Source: Engraulis encrasicolus (lineage: Eukaryota > Chordata > Actinopteri > Clupeiformes > Engraulidae). Taken from it: a stretch of DNA of 64,000 nt. A program made the translations under genes and the position numbers. The stretch lies in assembly GCF_034702125.1 (NCBI RefSeq), contig NC_085860.1, positions 58,080,180-58,144,179 of the forward strand, in the 5' to 3' direction. The notes beneath the pieces are model-generated. The model was not told where the DNA came from. It searched no databases and worked only from the letters and a program-made list of their open reading frames with translations. Below, piece after piece: positions 23,769 through 41,514 of the stretch; positions within the stretch are counted from its first letter, which is position 1; the number at the start of each line of letters is the position of its first letter.

Positions 23769-23855
<87 letters not shown>
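23769..23855 (+). repeat. compound (TC)n(TA)n microsatellite
   Basis: A TC array (to about 23827) changes directly into a TA array. Confidence 0.95.
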
Positions 23856-23857
<2 letters not shown>

Positions 23858-24374
23858 TGCTAGTTCTGTCTTTTTCCTCTCTATCTCTATTTCTGTTTCC
23901 ACATGAATGGATGGCTTTGGAACATTCAAAGACAATTTCATTCCTCACATGTGAAGGAACTTCAGGAGATTATGAATATTTATTTGGACTGAGTATAGAC
24001 ATCTATTAACCAGGGGAATCTGTCGTCCCCTCCCCCTTCTCTCTTGCCAACTTCTTGATTATGAAGACATACTTTCACTCTTTTGCAAAGTGAAGTGTGC
24101 ACCCTTTGGAGTGCTACAGCCTTGAAGTCGTACACTCACAAGATGAGGCTCAAAGGACGAAATTGAAATGATAAGAATGGGACAGGCTTGGAACCATGGA
24201 AGTGGACATTGTAGCAGTTCCATTTTGGCCACTAAACTCTTTTATTTACAAATGATTTAAAAGTCTAAACACACTCGTTTTGGAAGTATTTATTTTGTGG
24301 TGTAAATTGAAAAGATAAGAGAAAACTATGAGAATCTTGATAGATCAATTCATAACAGAGCACAAACTGTCCGT

Positions 24375-24572
24375 CAGTGTTGCCAGATTGGGCTGTTTCC
24401 CGCCCAATTGGGCTGCTTAGGATTGCCTTGTGCGGGTAAAAATGGCATTTAGCAGAAAAATCTGCCCAATTTTTGCCATAGAAATCAATAGAATTGGGCG
24501 GGATTTTGTGATTCTAGGCGGGTTTTGAGCATTTTATGGGCTGGAAATCATCAGCCTCATCTGGCAACCCAA
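24375..24572. mobile_element. short hairpin-rich MITE, copy A (copy B at 44094)
   Basis: It begins GTTGCCAGATTGGGC and ends CATCTGGCAACC, an inverted pair, with inner repeats of CCCGCCCAATTGGGC and TTGGGCGGGATTT. About 200 bases, non-coding. A second diverged copy lies at 44094-44275. The family is very common in fish as I remember it. Confidence 0.75.
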
Positions 24573-25212
24573 CTGTCCGTAATCTAAAGCTCTGTAAAGA
24601 GGCACTGACATAATGAGCACAAACAATGACCACGTTCTGTTGAGTTGTTGTACGCTATTTACATCTCAGAAACAGCAACATACCATAGGCTACATAATGT
24701 TTAAACATGCATGGAGTCCCACACCCGTAATAAAATGCCTAGCATGAGTGTGGAAAGATGAAGGATTCAGGGTATTTTGCAACGGCAAGGATGCAGGAAG
24801 TGTAACCTTGGCAATTCTATAAATCAAGAGCATGGCAGGTCGAAGATTTTGATACGAACCGAATCGGGAATTGATGAGTGAATCGTTAGAGCCCTATCAT
24901 TTCTACCGGCAATCACACTTCTCTTGGAGAAACGGCCTGTACAAGCTATCATTTCTTTCCCTCTCTTTCCCCTAGTACTCATTGTATCTCTCTCTTTCTG
25001 TCACTCTGTGACTGTCATCTCTTTTCCTCTTCTCTCCACTCTCCCTCTACCCTGTGCTAATAGAGAGTGCCCTACGGTTAGCCGGTAATGAGGCAAAGCA
25101 CAAGAGAGAGAGACACACAGACAGACAGATAAGAATAAAGAGAGTATCCTGTTCTTTGCCCTGGAAGACAACCCCTCACTGAGAATGCATGTTATATCTA
25201 CATGGTCTCGTC

Positions 25213-25218
<6 letters not shown>
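24573..25218. other. no gene recognised
   Basis: Ordinary sequence; no exon or repeat boundary seen. Confidence 0.45.

Positions 25219-25297
<79 letters not shown>
25219..25297 (+). repeat. (TC)n microsatellite with short CA tail
   Basis: TC array of about 68 bases ending in CACACACACACA. Confidence 0.95.
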
Positions 25298-25300
<3 letters not shown>

Positions 25301-25766
25301 TATTTCCCTGTATGGTCAGTCAGTATCTGGCCTGAGCTGACAGGTTCATGTTTCTTTGAGTGGTGCGTGTGAATGGTGTGTGATCTGACGTAAGCACAGG
25401 GCAATGCTGCCACCCTATTCCTGTACTCTTCTGTGGAGTTTGAGCGAGGTGTCAGTTTGACAACCCTGACCCATCATACACACCTTTGTCTAGAGCCATA
25501 AGATTATTGGTCCTGCACCCCAATTCCTTCACCCTCGATACACACACCACTTAAATCATACCTGTAAACTGAATATGATCTCCCAGTCATTCCAGAGTAT
25601 GTTCTGAGTTTGCATGAAAGTAGAATGAAGAAAAGTTGCTTTGGGAGTCACTTGTGTTTGTAATGGAGATAGCATTGAGAATGCATTATTCATCACAACA
25701 CAATGTTAGGCTCTGGTGCAAGCATGTTTTCCATCTCTCCGTCTGTCACGGTCTCTGTCTGACACA

Positions 25767-25940
<174 letters not shown>

Positions 25941-26582
25941 CAGTCACTCTCTCTTTCTCTCACTGTCACAACATTGTGATGCCTTGCTGCTATGCTGTTT
26001 CTTAGTGCAATGAGAACTTTTTCAGATAAATCTAAAAAGGGGACTGTTTTAATAATTGTGTGTGTGTCTGTCTGTATGCATGCTTGAGTGTGTATGTATC
26101 TATCTGTGTTGTATTTTTTTTTGGTATATACTTTCATAGAGCCAAAACGATTTTGGAAAGGCTGCTTTGCAAAGACTGCTTTGAGAGTCTGGGTGAATTA
26201 GTGCGTGCCTGCATGTGTGCGTGTGTTAGGATGTGTGTCCCAGCGAAGGTTTGCTTGTGAGCTTCTGCCATCGTGAGAGTGGTGGGAATGTTTCTAGGCA
26301 ATGACTTTTATGCTTGTGCATCTGTGGTGGAGAGTGGAGCAGCAGAGATTGGCCTTTGTAGTGGTGATTGGGACAATGGGTGGGTGGTTACTAGGTGGGG
26401 GAGATATGACAGAATCAGGGGGTGCTGCAGCCAGCTGTCTATAGGGGATGATGTGGGCCTCAGTGCCTCTGGGACCACCAACTCTGGCCAAAAGAGACAT
26501 AAGTTCAGCCATATGTGAAACTAACTCTCTTCTTCTTTTCTTTTTCCATCCCATACCCTCTTTTTATTGTTCCTTCTCTCTA

Positions 26583-26661
26583 GTTCTCCATCTTTCCACC
26601 CTTGTCTTTCTCTTTCTATCTCACTTTGTTGTATAATTCTCTTTACCCCCTAGTTTTCGTT

Positions 26662-26707
<46 letters not shown>

Positions 26708-26779
26708 GTTCTGTCTTTCCACCCTTGTCTTTCTCTTTCTATCTCACTTTGTTTTATTGTTCTCTTTACCCCCTAGTTC

Positions 26780-26840
<61 letters not shown>
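26583..26840 (+). repeat. tandem duplication of a unit ending in a CT array
   Basis: The unit TTTCCACCCTTGTCTTTCTC ... TCTTTACCCCCTAGTTYT plus (CT)n occurs twice in tandem (about 26592-26706 and 26716-26839). The two CT arrays differ in length, and the unique parts differ by a few bases. Confidence 0.85.
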
Positions 26841-26841
<1 letters not shown>

Positions 26842-26939
26842 GGGTCAGTGCAGGGCCATTTCTGAGGGTCAGAGATTGATTTTTTTTGTGCGTGTTAAGC
26901 TTTCACAGCTCAACAATGGAGAATGAAAAGGCAAGTGTA

Positions 26940-28198
<1,259 letters not shown>

Positions 28199-28325
28199 AC
28201 AGTGCCACTTATTACAACTTAATTGGTTTTACTGGTCTAATTCAACTAGGTGATTTCCTGGTTGAATGATCACCTGGCTAAATTGGACAGGTAAAACCAG
28301 CTCATTTGGCATATGTGGCACTATA
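28199..28325. mobile_element. small palindromic element
   Basis: The ends CAGTGCCAC and GTGGCACTA are inverted. The inner parts TGGTTTTACTGGTC / CAACTAGGTGAT and ATCACCTGGCT / GGACAGGTAAAACCA also pair, so most of the 127 bases fold into one hairpin. Non-coding. Confidence 0.65.
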
Positions 28326-29038
28326 TTGTAACTAATGAATATAGCTTACCCATCACTGATTACTATGCGTTATCATAGGACTAGGACTTCAATCCCTCTT
28401 ATCTACAATCATCATTGGCACAACAGAGCATGTACCCAGTTAATTCCATAGTGTTAATTCAGCACATACACATGTTGAGTAGGATCACACTTTATAGAAT
28501 AGTGTTAAATTCACATCTACTGTTTGCCCAAATGTACGACGGCTCCATTTAAAAAAAAGGTTTTTCTACAACAAAAACCCTGTGCTATATCTGGGGCAAT
28601 ATGATAATACTTTTTGTTAGAGTGTATCTAGTTCCATTTTCTAAGTGTAGTTGTTTTGTTTTACTGTGTACCATTGCTGTGTGTGACCAACCGTACACTG
28701 CCTGTGCCATGTTGCTGATTGGACTGCCTTGTCCGTATAAAACTCAACGCTTTGTTCTGCTCTGCTTTGTTTTCTCCTCCGAGCAGACAGCAATGGCAAA
28801 TGGAAGAAGCGTTCCACATTGTGTTTTGTGATTTGTGCGTTTGATGCGGCCGCCGCTTTTACTGATACCATTCTTGTTATGCCCATGTTTGTGTGATTGC
28901 TTGTGTCGGCACTGTGACACAGGAAGAGATAGCAGTCTTTGCCACGGGGAACAACAATCATGACTACTTCTATGGGGAGACTGTGGGACTGCATAACAGT
29001 TCCTGATTAGCCGCATGGAGCGTAAAGAAGCAGGAAAA

Positions 29039-29041
<3 letters not shown>
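28326..29041. other. no gene recognised
   Basis: No recognisable exon. Short frames only. Confidence 0.45.
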
Positions 29042-29124
<83 letters not shown>

Positions 29125-29140
29125 ACGCGCGCGTGCGTGT
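29042..29140 (+). repeat. (GT)n microsatellite with GC-rich end
   Basis: GT array of about 80 bases ending in GCGCACGCGCGCGTGCG, an alternating purine-pyrimidine stretch. Confidence 0.95.
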
Positions 29141-29390
29141 GTGTACTGTATTTGTTTGTGTATTTCTACAATTACTTGTGGGTGAAAGGTTGTTGTGAGT
29201 CATGACCCTCTATTGTTGGAGGGCGAGAGACATACAATTCAGAAGCTTCCACAGCAGTCACAGGAAAAATGTTTTTGTTTGTGTTGGTGTGAGGTGTGTG
29301 TACTGTATGCGTCCGTTTATGTACGTATGTGCAAATCCACTGTGAACTTGAGTGCACTGTAGCTTATGTTTGTCTATGGGAAGCACATAC

Positions 29391-29485
29391 AGGGGTTAGA
29401 CAATGAAACTGAAACACCTATCATTTTAGTGTGGGATGTTTCATGGATACTTTGAACCACCCTGGTGACCAGTCTTCATGACAGC
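29391..29485 (+). repeat. Tc1-like transposon end fragment
   Basis: AGGGGTTAGACAATGAAACT and GAAACACC match the start of a fish Tc1-like family whose ends read GTTGGACAATGAAACTGAAA as I remember them. No second end or transposase is nearby. Confidence 0.5.
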
Positions 29486-29574
29486 AATCCAAGCTAATGT
29501 CTGCATACCACCAAGAAGGATGAAACACATCCAACAGCATTAACCCATTGTAGCCTGATGACTCGTATATGTTG

Positions 29575-29830
29575 TTTAACCTTTGGTAACTGGAGACACA
29601 TATCTGCATTCAGGCTCTTGAGATTTTAGCTTTTTTAATAAACACGTGGACATGTTACAGCTGAATGAACACATTCTAATGTAAGATGAGGTCTTGGGTT
29701 TTAAATTGCAACTTATTTCATGTTTTTATGTGCATTTAGGTTTTTATAGGCTGAGGGCAACTTTCCCATCAAGGGCTTGGGCATTCAGCAGGCGTTTTTT
29801 GCAGGTGCTTTAGGCATCAATGGGTTAACT
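29575..29830 (-). repeat. dispersed repeat, reverse copy of 6290-6545
   Basis: Reverse complement of the repeat at 6290: the blocks TTTTTTGCAGGTGCTTTA, ATTTAGGTTTTTATAGG and CTGAATGAACACATT align. Non-coding. Confidence 0.7.
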
Positions 29831-30002
29831 GTGGACGCAAGAGGAAGCTGTCTGAATACTCTGAAAGGGATGTTTGGGTAATAATCCGGACTATATAACA
29901 AAAACCCACAGCTGTCCAAATCACGGTAGAATTAAATGTGCACCTCAACTCTCCTGTTTCCACCAGAGGGCGACTTAAATGTCGAATTACAGATGAGACA
30001 AA

Positions 30003-30308
30003 GGGTGTGTTCCAATATGCGACCTTGTGTCCTCCACTTGTGCTTGTGGCCTTGTACCAGCAAGTAATACGTCGTGATGGCATCACTGACAACAGCATTA
30101 TATTTCAATATCTCGCAAAAACTCAATTGTAAATTCCTTTTTTCTTTTTCAAAGTGGATGGTGAATGAAAAATAGTCCCCCAAAAATTGTTTTGGCTAGG
30201 CTGAAAGCGGGGAAACTTAATTGTTTTCTCCACGGAGGCGGGGCATCAGCAAAACGTGAGGCCACAAGCCCAAGTGGAGGACGCAAGTTCGCATATTGGA
30301 ACGCACTC
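30003..30308. mobile_element. MITE with about 45-bp terminal inverted repeats
   Basis: The left end GGGTGTGTTCCAATATGCGA continues to CACTTGTGCTTGTGGCC. The right end is the reverse complement (GGCCACAAGCCCAAGTGG ... GCATATTGGAACGCACTC) with few mismatches. The element is 306 bases and non-coding, and the flanks carry runs of A (AAA) on both sides. This is a common fish MITE type. Confidence 0.75.
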
Positions 30309-30527
30309 AAAAACTAATACAGAAGCCCTCACCTTCACACCCACAGCACAACTCCCCAGTATACCCACTTACCATAACAACTCAATGTGGATCCAAACTC
30401 TGTGCATGTAACCATGCTCATTGTAGAAAGAGAGAGCGTGGCAGGCTTATTGCCTATTAGCAAGGGAAGTGTGAAGAGACCTCCAGCAGTGGAAACAGAG
30501 CTGGAGGACCTTATATCATCTCAGGAC

Positions 30528-30634
<107 letters not shown>

Positions 30635-30639
30635 GATTA

Positions 30640-31104
30640 TTTTATTTGGGAGGACCAATAATTATTGAGAAACAATACAGCGCCCCAAACAATATTAAAG
30701 TAGCAATAATGTGTCTTCTACATAAATGCAAAAGTTATACTGGCCTGAAGCCTATTCAGGGGTACAAGTGGCATCTCCTCCTCCAAATATGCAGACTGCC
30801 TATAATTGCAGATATTGAACAATACTTGGCTATCTGTTTTGCTTTCTTCTTATTTAGTCCAGCTATTTGCAAACCTCTGACACACAATTTATGAGCATGG
30901 CCAAGGCTACCATAGATAAGTCCCACCATGTATGTTTTGTAGCCACTTTCTGTCAATGCATGAATTACTGGTTGATACTTAACACATTTTTCAGCAAAGC
31001 ACAGGTCCATATGCATCAAAGCAGCATCCTATTTCCACAACTGTGATGGTTTTTAGAGTCTTATCCACAAGAACAATGTCAGGGGTGTTAGGGCAGTCTT
31101 TAAG
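30640..31104 (-). pseudogene. C-terminal end of an RLE-type LINE (R2/R4/Rex6-like)
   Basis: Two overlapping minus-strand frames together give the C-terminus of a LINE with a restriction-like endonuclease. Frame one (31104 to 30991) has TPDIVLVDKTLKTITVVEIG, matching the PD...(D/E)-x-K-like nuclease core. Frame two (31019 to 30756) has KYQPVIHALTESGYKT, LIYGSLGHAHKLCVRGLQ and ending IGSLHIWRRRCHLYP. The change of frame at about 31000-31020 is a one-base type frameshift, so the copy is dead. Reverse transcriptase is missing because the upstream side goes straight into a CA array. 30640-30755 would be the 3' untranslated region. The exact clade is uncertain. Confidence 0.7.
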
Positions 31105-31676
<572 letters not shown>

Positions 31677-31684
31677 TTCAATTT

Positions 31685-33697
31685 CAGTGGTGGACAGTAA
31701 CGAAGTAAATGTAATTCGTTACTGTACTTAAGTAACATTTTCATACTTTCATACTTTACTCAAGTATTTTTATTTGGTAAGACTTTATACTTTTACTTCA
31801 CTACATTTCAAAGCGAAATTTAGTACTTTCACTTCGTTACATTTACAGAAACACTCGTTCCTTACTCGTTCCTTTTTTTTAATTTAAGGCGATACACGGC
31901 AGGTGAATTCATTAATGTTTAATGCCCTGGTCAAATGAAATCTGAGATTTCGCGCTGGTGTGAAGAAAGTGAAACTGAATCCGATTGGCAGACTCGGAGA
32001 TTCGTCATTGTGATTGGTTGTAATGTGTCACGTGACAACAAGCTCTAATATTATTTTTAGAAGGGAAACAAGCAGAGCCAGACCACTCATATGTCCACTG
32101 TTGCGACTTGTGAGACGAATTGAAATAAGAAGAAATGGTACTTACTTCTACTAGATACTACTAGTAACATGCGGAAAGCACAACAAAACAATAAAGCAGG
32201 CGACAATAGCGTTGTTAGAGTGTATTAATCTGCACGTCGTAAGGTATTCGTTGTGTGAGGGGGGAGAGGTTAGCTCGCAGGCTGCACTCGCCTGACACCT
32301 TTAAGGCGACATTTGTTAAATAGGCTTCGCGTTTGAACTGAATAATGAATTGATACTTATTTAATGTACTGCTTATTTGACTTACTGTGCTATATATGTG
32401 TTGTGGCTTACAATAGTCACATAGGCTAATTGCCGCTTTTGTAGCGTGTTGGTTTCTTGAGTCAAGTACACACAGGATGCCTAAACATGCTGCTTATTCC
32501 AAACCATCCAGGCGCACAATTCCGTAATAGCCTTCTTTCCCCTCAATACATTGCAGTATTTTCTGAAGTAGTTGGGGATAAATTACTTGTCTAATTGACT
32601 CCCCTGTTAACAAAAAAAAATATTTGCTTCAACATTATGGAAAAAAGGCTTGTGTAAAGGGTTTGTATACATGATTGCCTTGGCCACCACATGTTGCAAA
32701 GTGAGGCTGCATGCAACATGTATCCTTTCCCTAAAGTCACGTCAGTAGGCTACAGTGGATATGAAAAGCACTGGCAAAACCACCAAAGTGAGGTTGTAAA
32801 AAAACAACAGTAACAGAGTAAAAAAAAAAGTGGACTTTGGCTAAATATTGGCCCAGTGATGTGCACAGGCACAAAATGATCAGACAGATAAGTGTTCCAA
32901 TGAAGTTGTATCAAGTAGGCTATTGCAAATCATTGGCATCTTGCAAATAGAGACCATTACAAGTATATGAAGATGTTCCTATCTTTAAAGGTAGCTTAGA
33001 ATTGCAAGAGGTCTGTTTGTCCATACATAGGCCTAAGCCAACATTAACATAAGCAAACACTACATAATAATAATAATAATAATAATAAGAAGAAGAGGTC
33101 TACCAAAACCATAATTATAACAAAAATTAAACATAAAGTACTTTATAGGCTACTCTAACTCCTTGCTGTCACAAATAAGTAGGCCTATACTGGACTGTAG
33201 GCCTGCGGCTGGGGGGTATTGTAGTAGTTGTTCTAATAGGCATATAATACATTTCAGCCTAATCATTCTTAATACGAATGGCCCTTTCATGTGTTATTTT
33301 GGGCATGTTCGGGTCCGTATTAAATGTTTAGAGAGGTAAATATGAACTTCTGATGCTATAACATCCATGGACTTACTCCACAGTGTTTCTGAGGCCTGTT
33401 ATGGCCTAGTTCTAACATGTTGGTATAGCCTATGCAAATCAGAGGATAGTTAATTAGGCCTAGATATGACAAAACTAGGCCTACAACACTTAAATATTAA
33501 AATTGCACCAAAGGCTTCATTTTTAAGTTTTTACTTTTTACTTTTAATACTTAAGTATTTTTGACGGCAGGTACTTTTGTACTTCTACTCAAGTAAAAAA
33601 GTGAGGTGAATACTTTTACTTTTACTTGAGTAGTTTTCAATGCAAGGTAACTGTACTTTTACTCAAGTACATAACTGGTGTACTTCGTCCACCACTG
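31685..33697. mobile_element. non-autonomous hAT transposon with 8-bp TSD
   Basis: The ends CAGTGGTGGACAGTAACG and CGTCCACCACTG form an 11-base inverted repeat. The 8-base flank TTCAATTT is perfectly duplicated (31677-31684 and 33698-33705), which defines a hAT insertion. Both subterminal regions (to about 31870 and from about 33520) are dense in short words built from TACTTTTACT and CAAGTA in both orientations, likely transposase-binding sites. The 2013-base element has no ORF of transposase size; its interior is AT-rich and includes a (TAA)n run at about 33068-33089. Confidence 0.9.
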
Positions 33698-33800
33698 TTC
33701 AATTTAGACAATTTAAGGGGCACTGAAACGCACTGAAAAACTCTGAGCACTTGCACAAACACACCTACACACACACTTGCTTCTCTGTCAGAGAGCAGTG

Positions 33801-34934
<1,134 letters not shown>

Positions 34935-35052
34935 ATCCTCCAGTCCTGGATAATGGGATGGGTGGCAGTAGCCAGCACTGTGGGGATGATGGGGACGGAG
35001 ATGAGTTTGAGTGAGAAGGCATAAACCAACATGACCGGCATAGCTGCATAGC

Positions 35053-35169
<117 letters not shown>

Positions 35170-35687
35170 CTGTGTGTGTGTCTGTGTGTCTCTGTGTGTT
35201 CATCTCCATGAGAGAACGCTAGATGAGTTTGAGAGTGGAGGAGAAGATGAGGTGAAATGATGTGATGATATACTGCCCTACAAAGGCAAGGTGCAGTAAC
35301 TACATATTTTGTCAAAATGAAGTTTAGACTGCAATTGGTTTTCATAACACCTCCTGTTCCTTGTGACAAAGCCTTATGATCCAAACCTGTTCCATTTCCT
35401 AGATACTGCTGTCTAATTTGCAGTAACTACAATATCCAACCTAATGCCAAGGCTTTGAAGGTCTTTTTCTCAATTTCAATGTTGCCGTAGTTACTGGACT
35501 TTGCCTTTGTATGGAAGTATACTTGCAGTGTGCTGAGTTTAAGTAAGGAAAGGCATGCAGGGAAAGGGGGAAAGGCAAGTACTCCGCCATCACGGCCACA
35601 TTTAAATGCATTAGACTGTGATGGGGGTCATAGATCACACATAGGCCCTGGCATGCACTGCTAGCCGGGGGGTGCGCACACACACTC

Positions 35688-35815
<128 letters not shown>

Positions 35816-35908
35816 ATCATGGCTCACATTCTGCTTCAAATGGTTGCAGCAGTCGTACTTCATCCCTTCCAATAACATTACACTGATTAATAGGCATTTC
35901 ACACGCAC

Positions 35909-35916
35909 ACACACAT

Positions 35917-35962
<46 letters not shown>
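35909..35962 (+). repeat. (CA)n microsatellite
   Basis: CA array with one ATGCA interruption. Confidence 0.95.
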
Positions 35963-35965
<3 letters not shown>

Positions 35966-36182
35966 AGTGTATAAAACAAGTATTAGTACAAGAATTCAGT
36001 ATTAAGGCACTCTATGCTGACACTGCTGCAATCCCCCTTGATCTCGCAACAATAGCCTTCTCTAAGATTTCATACTCTCTACAGGGATAGACATACCAGT
36101 ACATGTATGTAAGGCCAGCTAGCCAGCACCAACTTACACCAATTGAAGGGCCAGCATGAGATGGGCTCTTTTTATTTCATAC

Positions 36183-36557
36183 TAGGGCTGGGAAATTAAT
36201 GCATTAATTTAGATTAATTCATCACACAATGCGATTAATTAATTAACACGATTTTAAAAATTAATCACAGTATAATATAGCTACATAGTTCTGGATTAGA
36301 CCAGTGGAGGGCAGTATTACGCCTGATGGTGAACAGCCTGCTGAAATTGAGAAGAGTTCTCCCTTCTTTTAAAAATGTATAATATTTTTAGATTAAGCTT
36401 ATTTATTGTAATTATTCAAAATCCATGTGAAAAAACAAATTTTTCACTGTTCTCAAGTCAGATATTTAAATGTGATTAAAATGCGATTAATTCGATTAAT
36501 TAATTCCAAAGCCTGTAGATTAATTTGATTAAAAAATGTAATCGAGTCCCAGCCCTA
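36183..36557. mobile_element. hAT-type MITE with near-perfect 8-bp TSD
   Basis: The ends TAGGGCTGGGA and TCCCAGCCCTA are inverted. The flanks are TTTCATAC (36175-36182) and TTTCATAT (36558-36565), an 8-base duplication with one mismatch. The subterminal sequence on both sides is full of ATTAAT/GATTAAT words. It is 375 bases and non-coding. Confidence 0.75.
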
Positions 36558-36757
36558 TTTCATATATAATATAATGTTTACTGGATGAGCTAATCTAATA
36601 TACCTTGTATTTAATACATTTATATTTAAAACATGGCTCTGTAACTGGCACACTCCACACTTAAATGGCAACATGCTCATCAGTACTGTACCAGGGTGCT
36701 TTTGCTATTCCATGTTCAGTCATCTAGTAAATGGCACATCCCCCATATAGAACTAGT

Positions 36758-36894
<137 letters not shown>

Positions 36895-37022
36895 AGGTGC
36901 GTCTACAGTATGTGGGGGCTCTGGTGAGTATGCACAGCGCACGGGCCACCCAAGCACACCCATTGGGTAGCAGTAGACTGTGAAATTGAGTTAAGATGGG
37001 TTGGGTAGTTCAAGGTAAAGTA

Positions 37023-37024
<2 letters not shown>

Positions 37025-37098
<74 letters not shown>
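37025..37098 (+). repeat. (GT)n microsatellite
   Basis: GT array followed by GTGCGTGCGTGCG. Confidence 0.97.
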
Positions 37099-37101
<3 letters not shown>

Positions 37102-37283
37102 TGCGTGCGTGCGTTGAAATTCAACAGTCAAACAATTCACCAACAACACACCCTTACTGCGCTGTATTGAAGAGGGATGAATCCACCACCACTAGTTGCG
37201 TTTATGGTCATTTGTACATAATTCATCATACTCTTTACAGTGTACTTAACTCAGGAAAACATTCTGTGTAGGTTTGACTGCTT

Positions 37284-37330
37284 CAGTCAGTCATTCAGTT
37301 CGTCAGTCAGTCATTCAGTTCGTCAGTCAT
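37284..37330 (+). repeat. short 24-bp minisatellite
   Basis: The unit CAGTCATTCAGTTCGTCAGT is present about twice in tandem. Confidence 0.7.
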
Positions 37331-38278
37331 GCAAAGAGTACTGTAGGTTTTACGTTAGACAGACATTCCCAGGGCCCTCTGTAGGGGCCCCGAACAGTCT
37401 GCCCAACCATGGTAAAATGGATTTGTGTATAAAAAAAACTTAATCTGAATTTAAATGGACTTTTGTATGCTATTAACTATTACCACATCAGAGAGGGGGT
37501 CTGGGGATAGGCCTTTGTGGTAGTAGTAAAACCTAGATATTGTCACATAGAAATCTGGAAGGAGTGGTTTCACTTGGCATTGGGTAAGGTAGTGTTATAA
37601 AAAAGTACTGAATAAATATGTTGAATAAAAATACATGATAAGTGATATGATAGTGACATGATAGTGAATATTCTTGAAAGTTAGCATATTGCAATCATCA
37701 CCACTTGGGAAAGAGTAGCATGTAATCTGTGAGGAAACTGATGCTTTGTAACCTGGTTTTCCCTGCTGCAACTTATTGTTTCCATCAACTTTTCAGATAC
37801 CACTCCACTACTGTGGTTGTTGTTGTATTTCAGTGTAAATGGGGCACCTTTTTCATGCCAGCGTTTGCAGGCATAATCACATATCCGTTTAGCGTGAGAG
37901 CAGTATCCCTCCTGCCTATAGGGAATGGATGGGTGAAGGTTATTATTTCTGTCTCTGTCTCTGTCTCTGTCTCTCTCTCTCCTTCGGTCACAGCGCTTCC
38001 TCCAGTGCCTGTGTGGTTTAGTTTGGCTTTAAATGCATTATTTTGCTGGCTGAAAGGTGCTGTGCTCTTGGCTTTTGGCTGCAAGTGAGTATGGGATTTC
38101 CCAAATGACATAATTTTGGTTGTTTACGCATCATTGTTCATCTGCTGCCTCAAAAACACCCTGTTACCCCCAAATACCTGCTCTCCCCAACGTAGGCCTA
38201 CACGCCTCACAGCACATCTTTTTTTGGCTGGGGAAAATGGTGTCATTGTAGCATCATTGTTGTCCATCTCGCCTTGGG

Positions 38279-38280
<2 letters not shown>
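37331..38280. other. no gene recognised
   Basis: Mixed sequence with a short (GTCTCT)n run at about 37950-37980. No coding match. Confidence 0.45.

Positions 38281-38373
<93 letters not shown>
38281..38373 (+). repeat. (GT)n microsatellite
   Basis: GT array of about 90 bases. Confidence 0.97.
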
Positions 38374-38374
<1 letters not shown>

Positions 38375-38501
38375 TATATGTGTGCGTGGTGTGTGTGTGT
38401 GGGGGGGGGAGGTTGTTGTTGTCTAGCTCACCTCGGGGCCTTAGGTGTTGCTGGGAGCAGATGTTTCTTTCACATCACACAAGCCAGCTACTTGGAGTGT
38501 G

Positions 38502-38988
<487 letters not shown>

Positions 38989-39042
<54 letters not shown>
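38989..39042 (+). repeat. (GT)n microsatellite
   Basis: GT array of about 54 bases. Confidence 0.97.
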
Positions 39043-39045
<3 letters not shown>

Positions 39046-39203
39046 CAAAAAACACAAAGGCAGATTGTGAGGATTGAGAGAATCATGTGTTTTTAACATT
39101 TTTGAAAATCTGACTGAAATCAGACAAAATGCCTGGCCGGAGAGGCAAAATCACTGATGGGTCTCTAGTGCGATCCACTTTCTCACCTTCCAAGTCACTC
39201 ATA

Positions 39204-40104
<901 letters not shown>

Positions 40105-40222
40105 TGTACATGTGTGTAATACACCGTCTTGGGAAAAGCAAAATAAATTCATAAGTGCATAGATCCATCATCATGTGATTGAGAACTATGAATACACACG
40201 CAAAAATGCATGCACACGCAAC

Positions 40223-40227
<5 letters not shown>

Positions 40228-40258
<31 letters not shown>
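40228..40258 (+). repeat. (TC)n microsatellite
   Basis: Short TC array. Confidence 0.9.
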
Positions 40259-40261
<3 letters not shown>

Positions 40262-40421
40262 ACACACACCACCAATCAACATACTTTCATATTCATCATT
40301 TGTAACAATACATGCCCCAACATGACTTGCCTGCCAACTTCAAACCCATACTCACACTCTCTTTCTGTCTCACTGACCCAGACTGAAACAACAATGAAAT
40401 GCATGCACTCACATACACGTG

Positions 40422-40423
<2 letters not shown>

Positions 40424-40479
<56 letters not shown>

Positions 40480-40483
40480 CGTG

Positions 40484-40542
<59 letters not shown>
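40424..40542 (+). repeat. two (GT)n arrays split by GCGTGCGTGGG
   Basis: GT arrays at 40424-40475 and 40486-40542 separated by a short GC-rich interruption. Confidence 0.97.
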
Positions 40543-40543
<1 letters not shown>

Positions 40544-40766
40544 CAGAGAGCCAGTGCGGGCAAGTGGGGGCATCAATCTGGCACAGGGACACGTTGGCAA
40601 TGTAAATCGTCTGTGTGTGCGTGCGTGTGTGTATGTGTGACACGCTGCCAGTGTAAAGCTTTGATAAAGGTTGTCACCCAGGCCACAACCCCCGTCAAGG
40701 ACTTATTAAAGCCCTGACACCCTGTGATTTACGACCCGCAGCACACTTGCCAAGCCAACCGGCACT

Positions 40767-40842
40767 GACACACACACACACACACACAGACACAGACACA
40801 GACACAGACACACACACACTCACACACGCACACACACACAAA
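40767..40842 (+). repeat. imperfect (CA)n with CAGACA units
   Basis: CA array mixed with GACA and CACG units. Confidence 0.95.
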
Positions 40843-40955
40843 GGTGTTCCAGACACACTCACACTTTGTTCAGGTAGATGCATACAGTATTAACGACTTG
40901 GGGTCGACTGTACTTCCACACACATAAATCCCCCATCCATCTATTCCAGTTTATG

Positions 40956-41101
<146 letters not shown>

Positions 41102-41514
41102 CGCGCGCACATGTGTTTGTGTGTGTGCCTCACATTTGTGTGTGTGTGTGTGTGCATGTGAGTTTTTGTGTCTGGTGGGTATGCACTTGTGTGTATATCT
41201 GTGTTTGTCTGTCAGGTTTGAGTGGGACTACTTTGAGTAGGGGACCATTCCATCATTGGCGCTGAATTCAGCGGCGCTTACGCGCAAAAGCCGAGTTTCA
41301 ACTAACGGCAGCTTCTGACACCGTTCCACCACTGAAGATCAGCTGCGCCTTGGCTAGTTTCACTTCAGCGGCGATCATCAAAGCTGGCGTTGCGCTCGTG
41401 CACGCTGTACAGGGGAAGTCCATATTAACGATTGTCGAAAATGTGATCATGTAGTAGACTGGGGCATGCCTTGTCAAACCAAGTCTTTATCGGACTTACG
41501 ATGCGAGCATCTGT

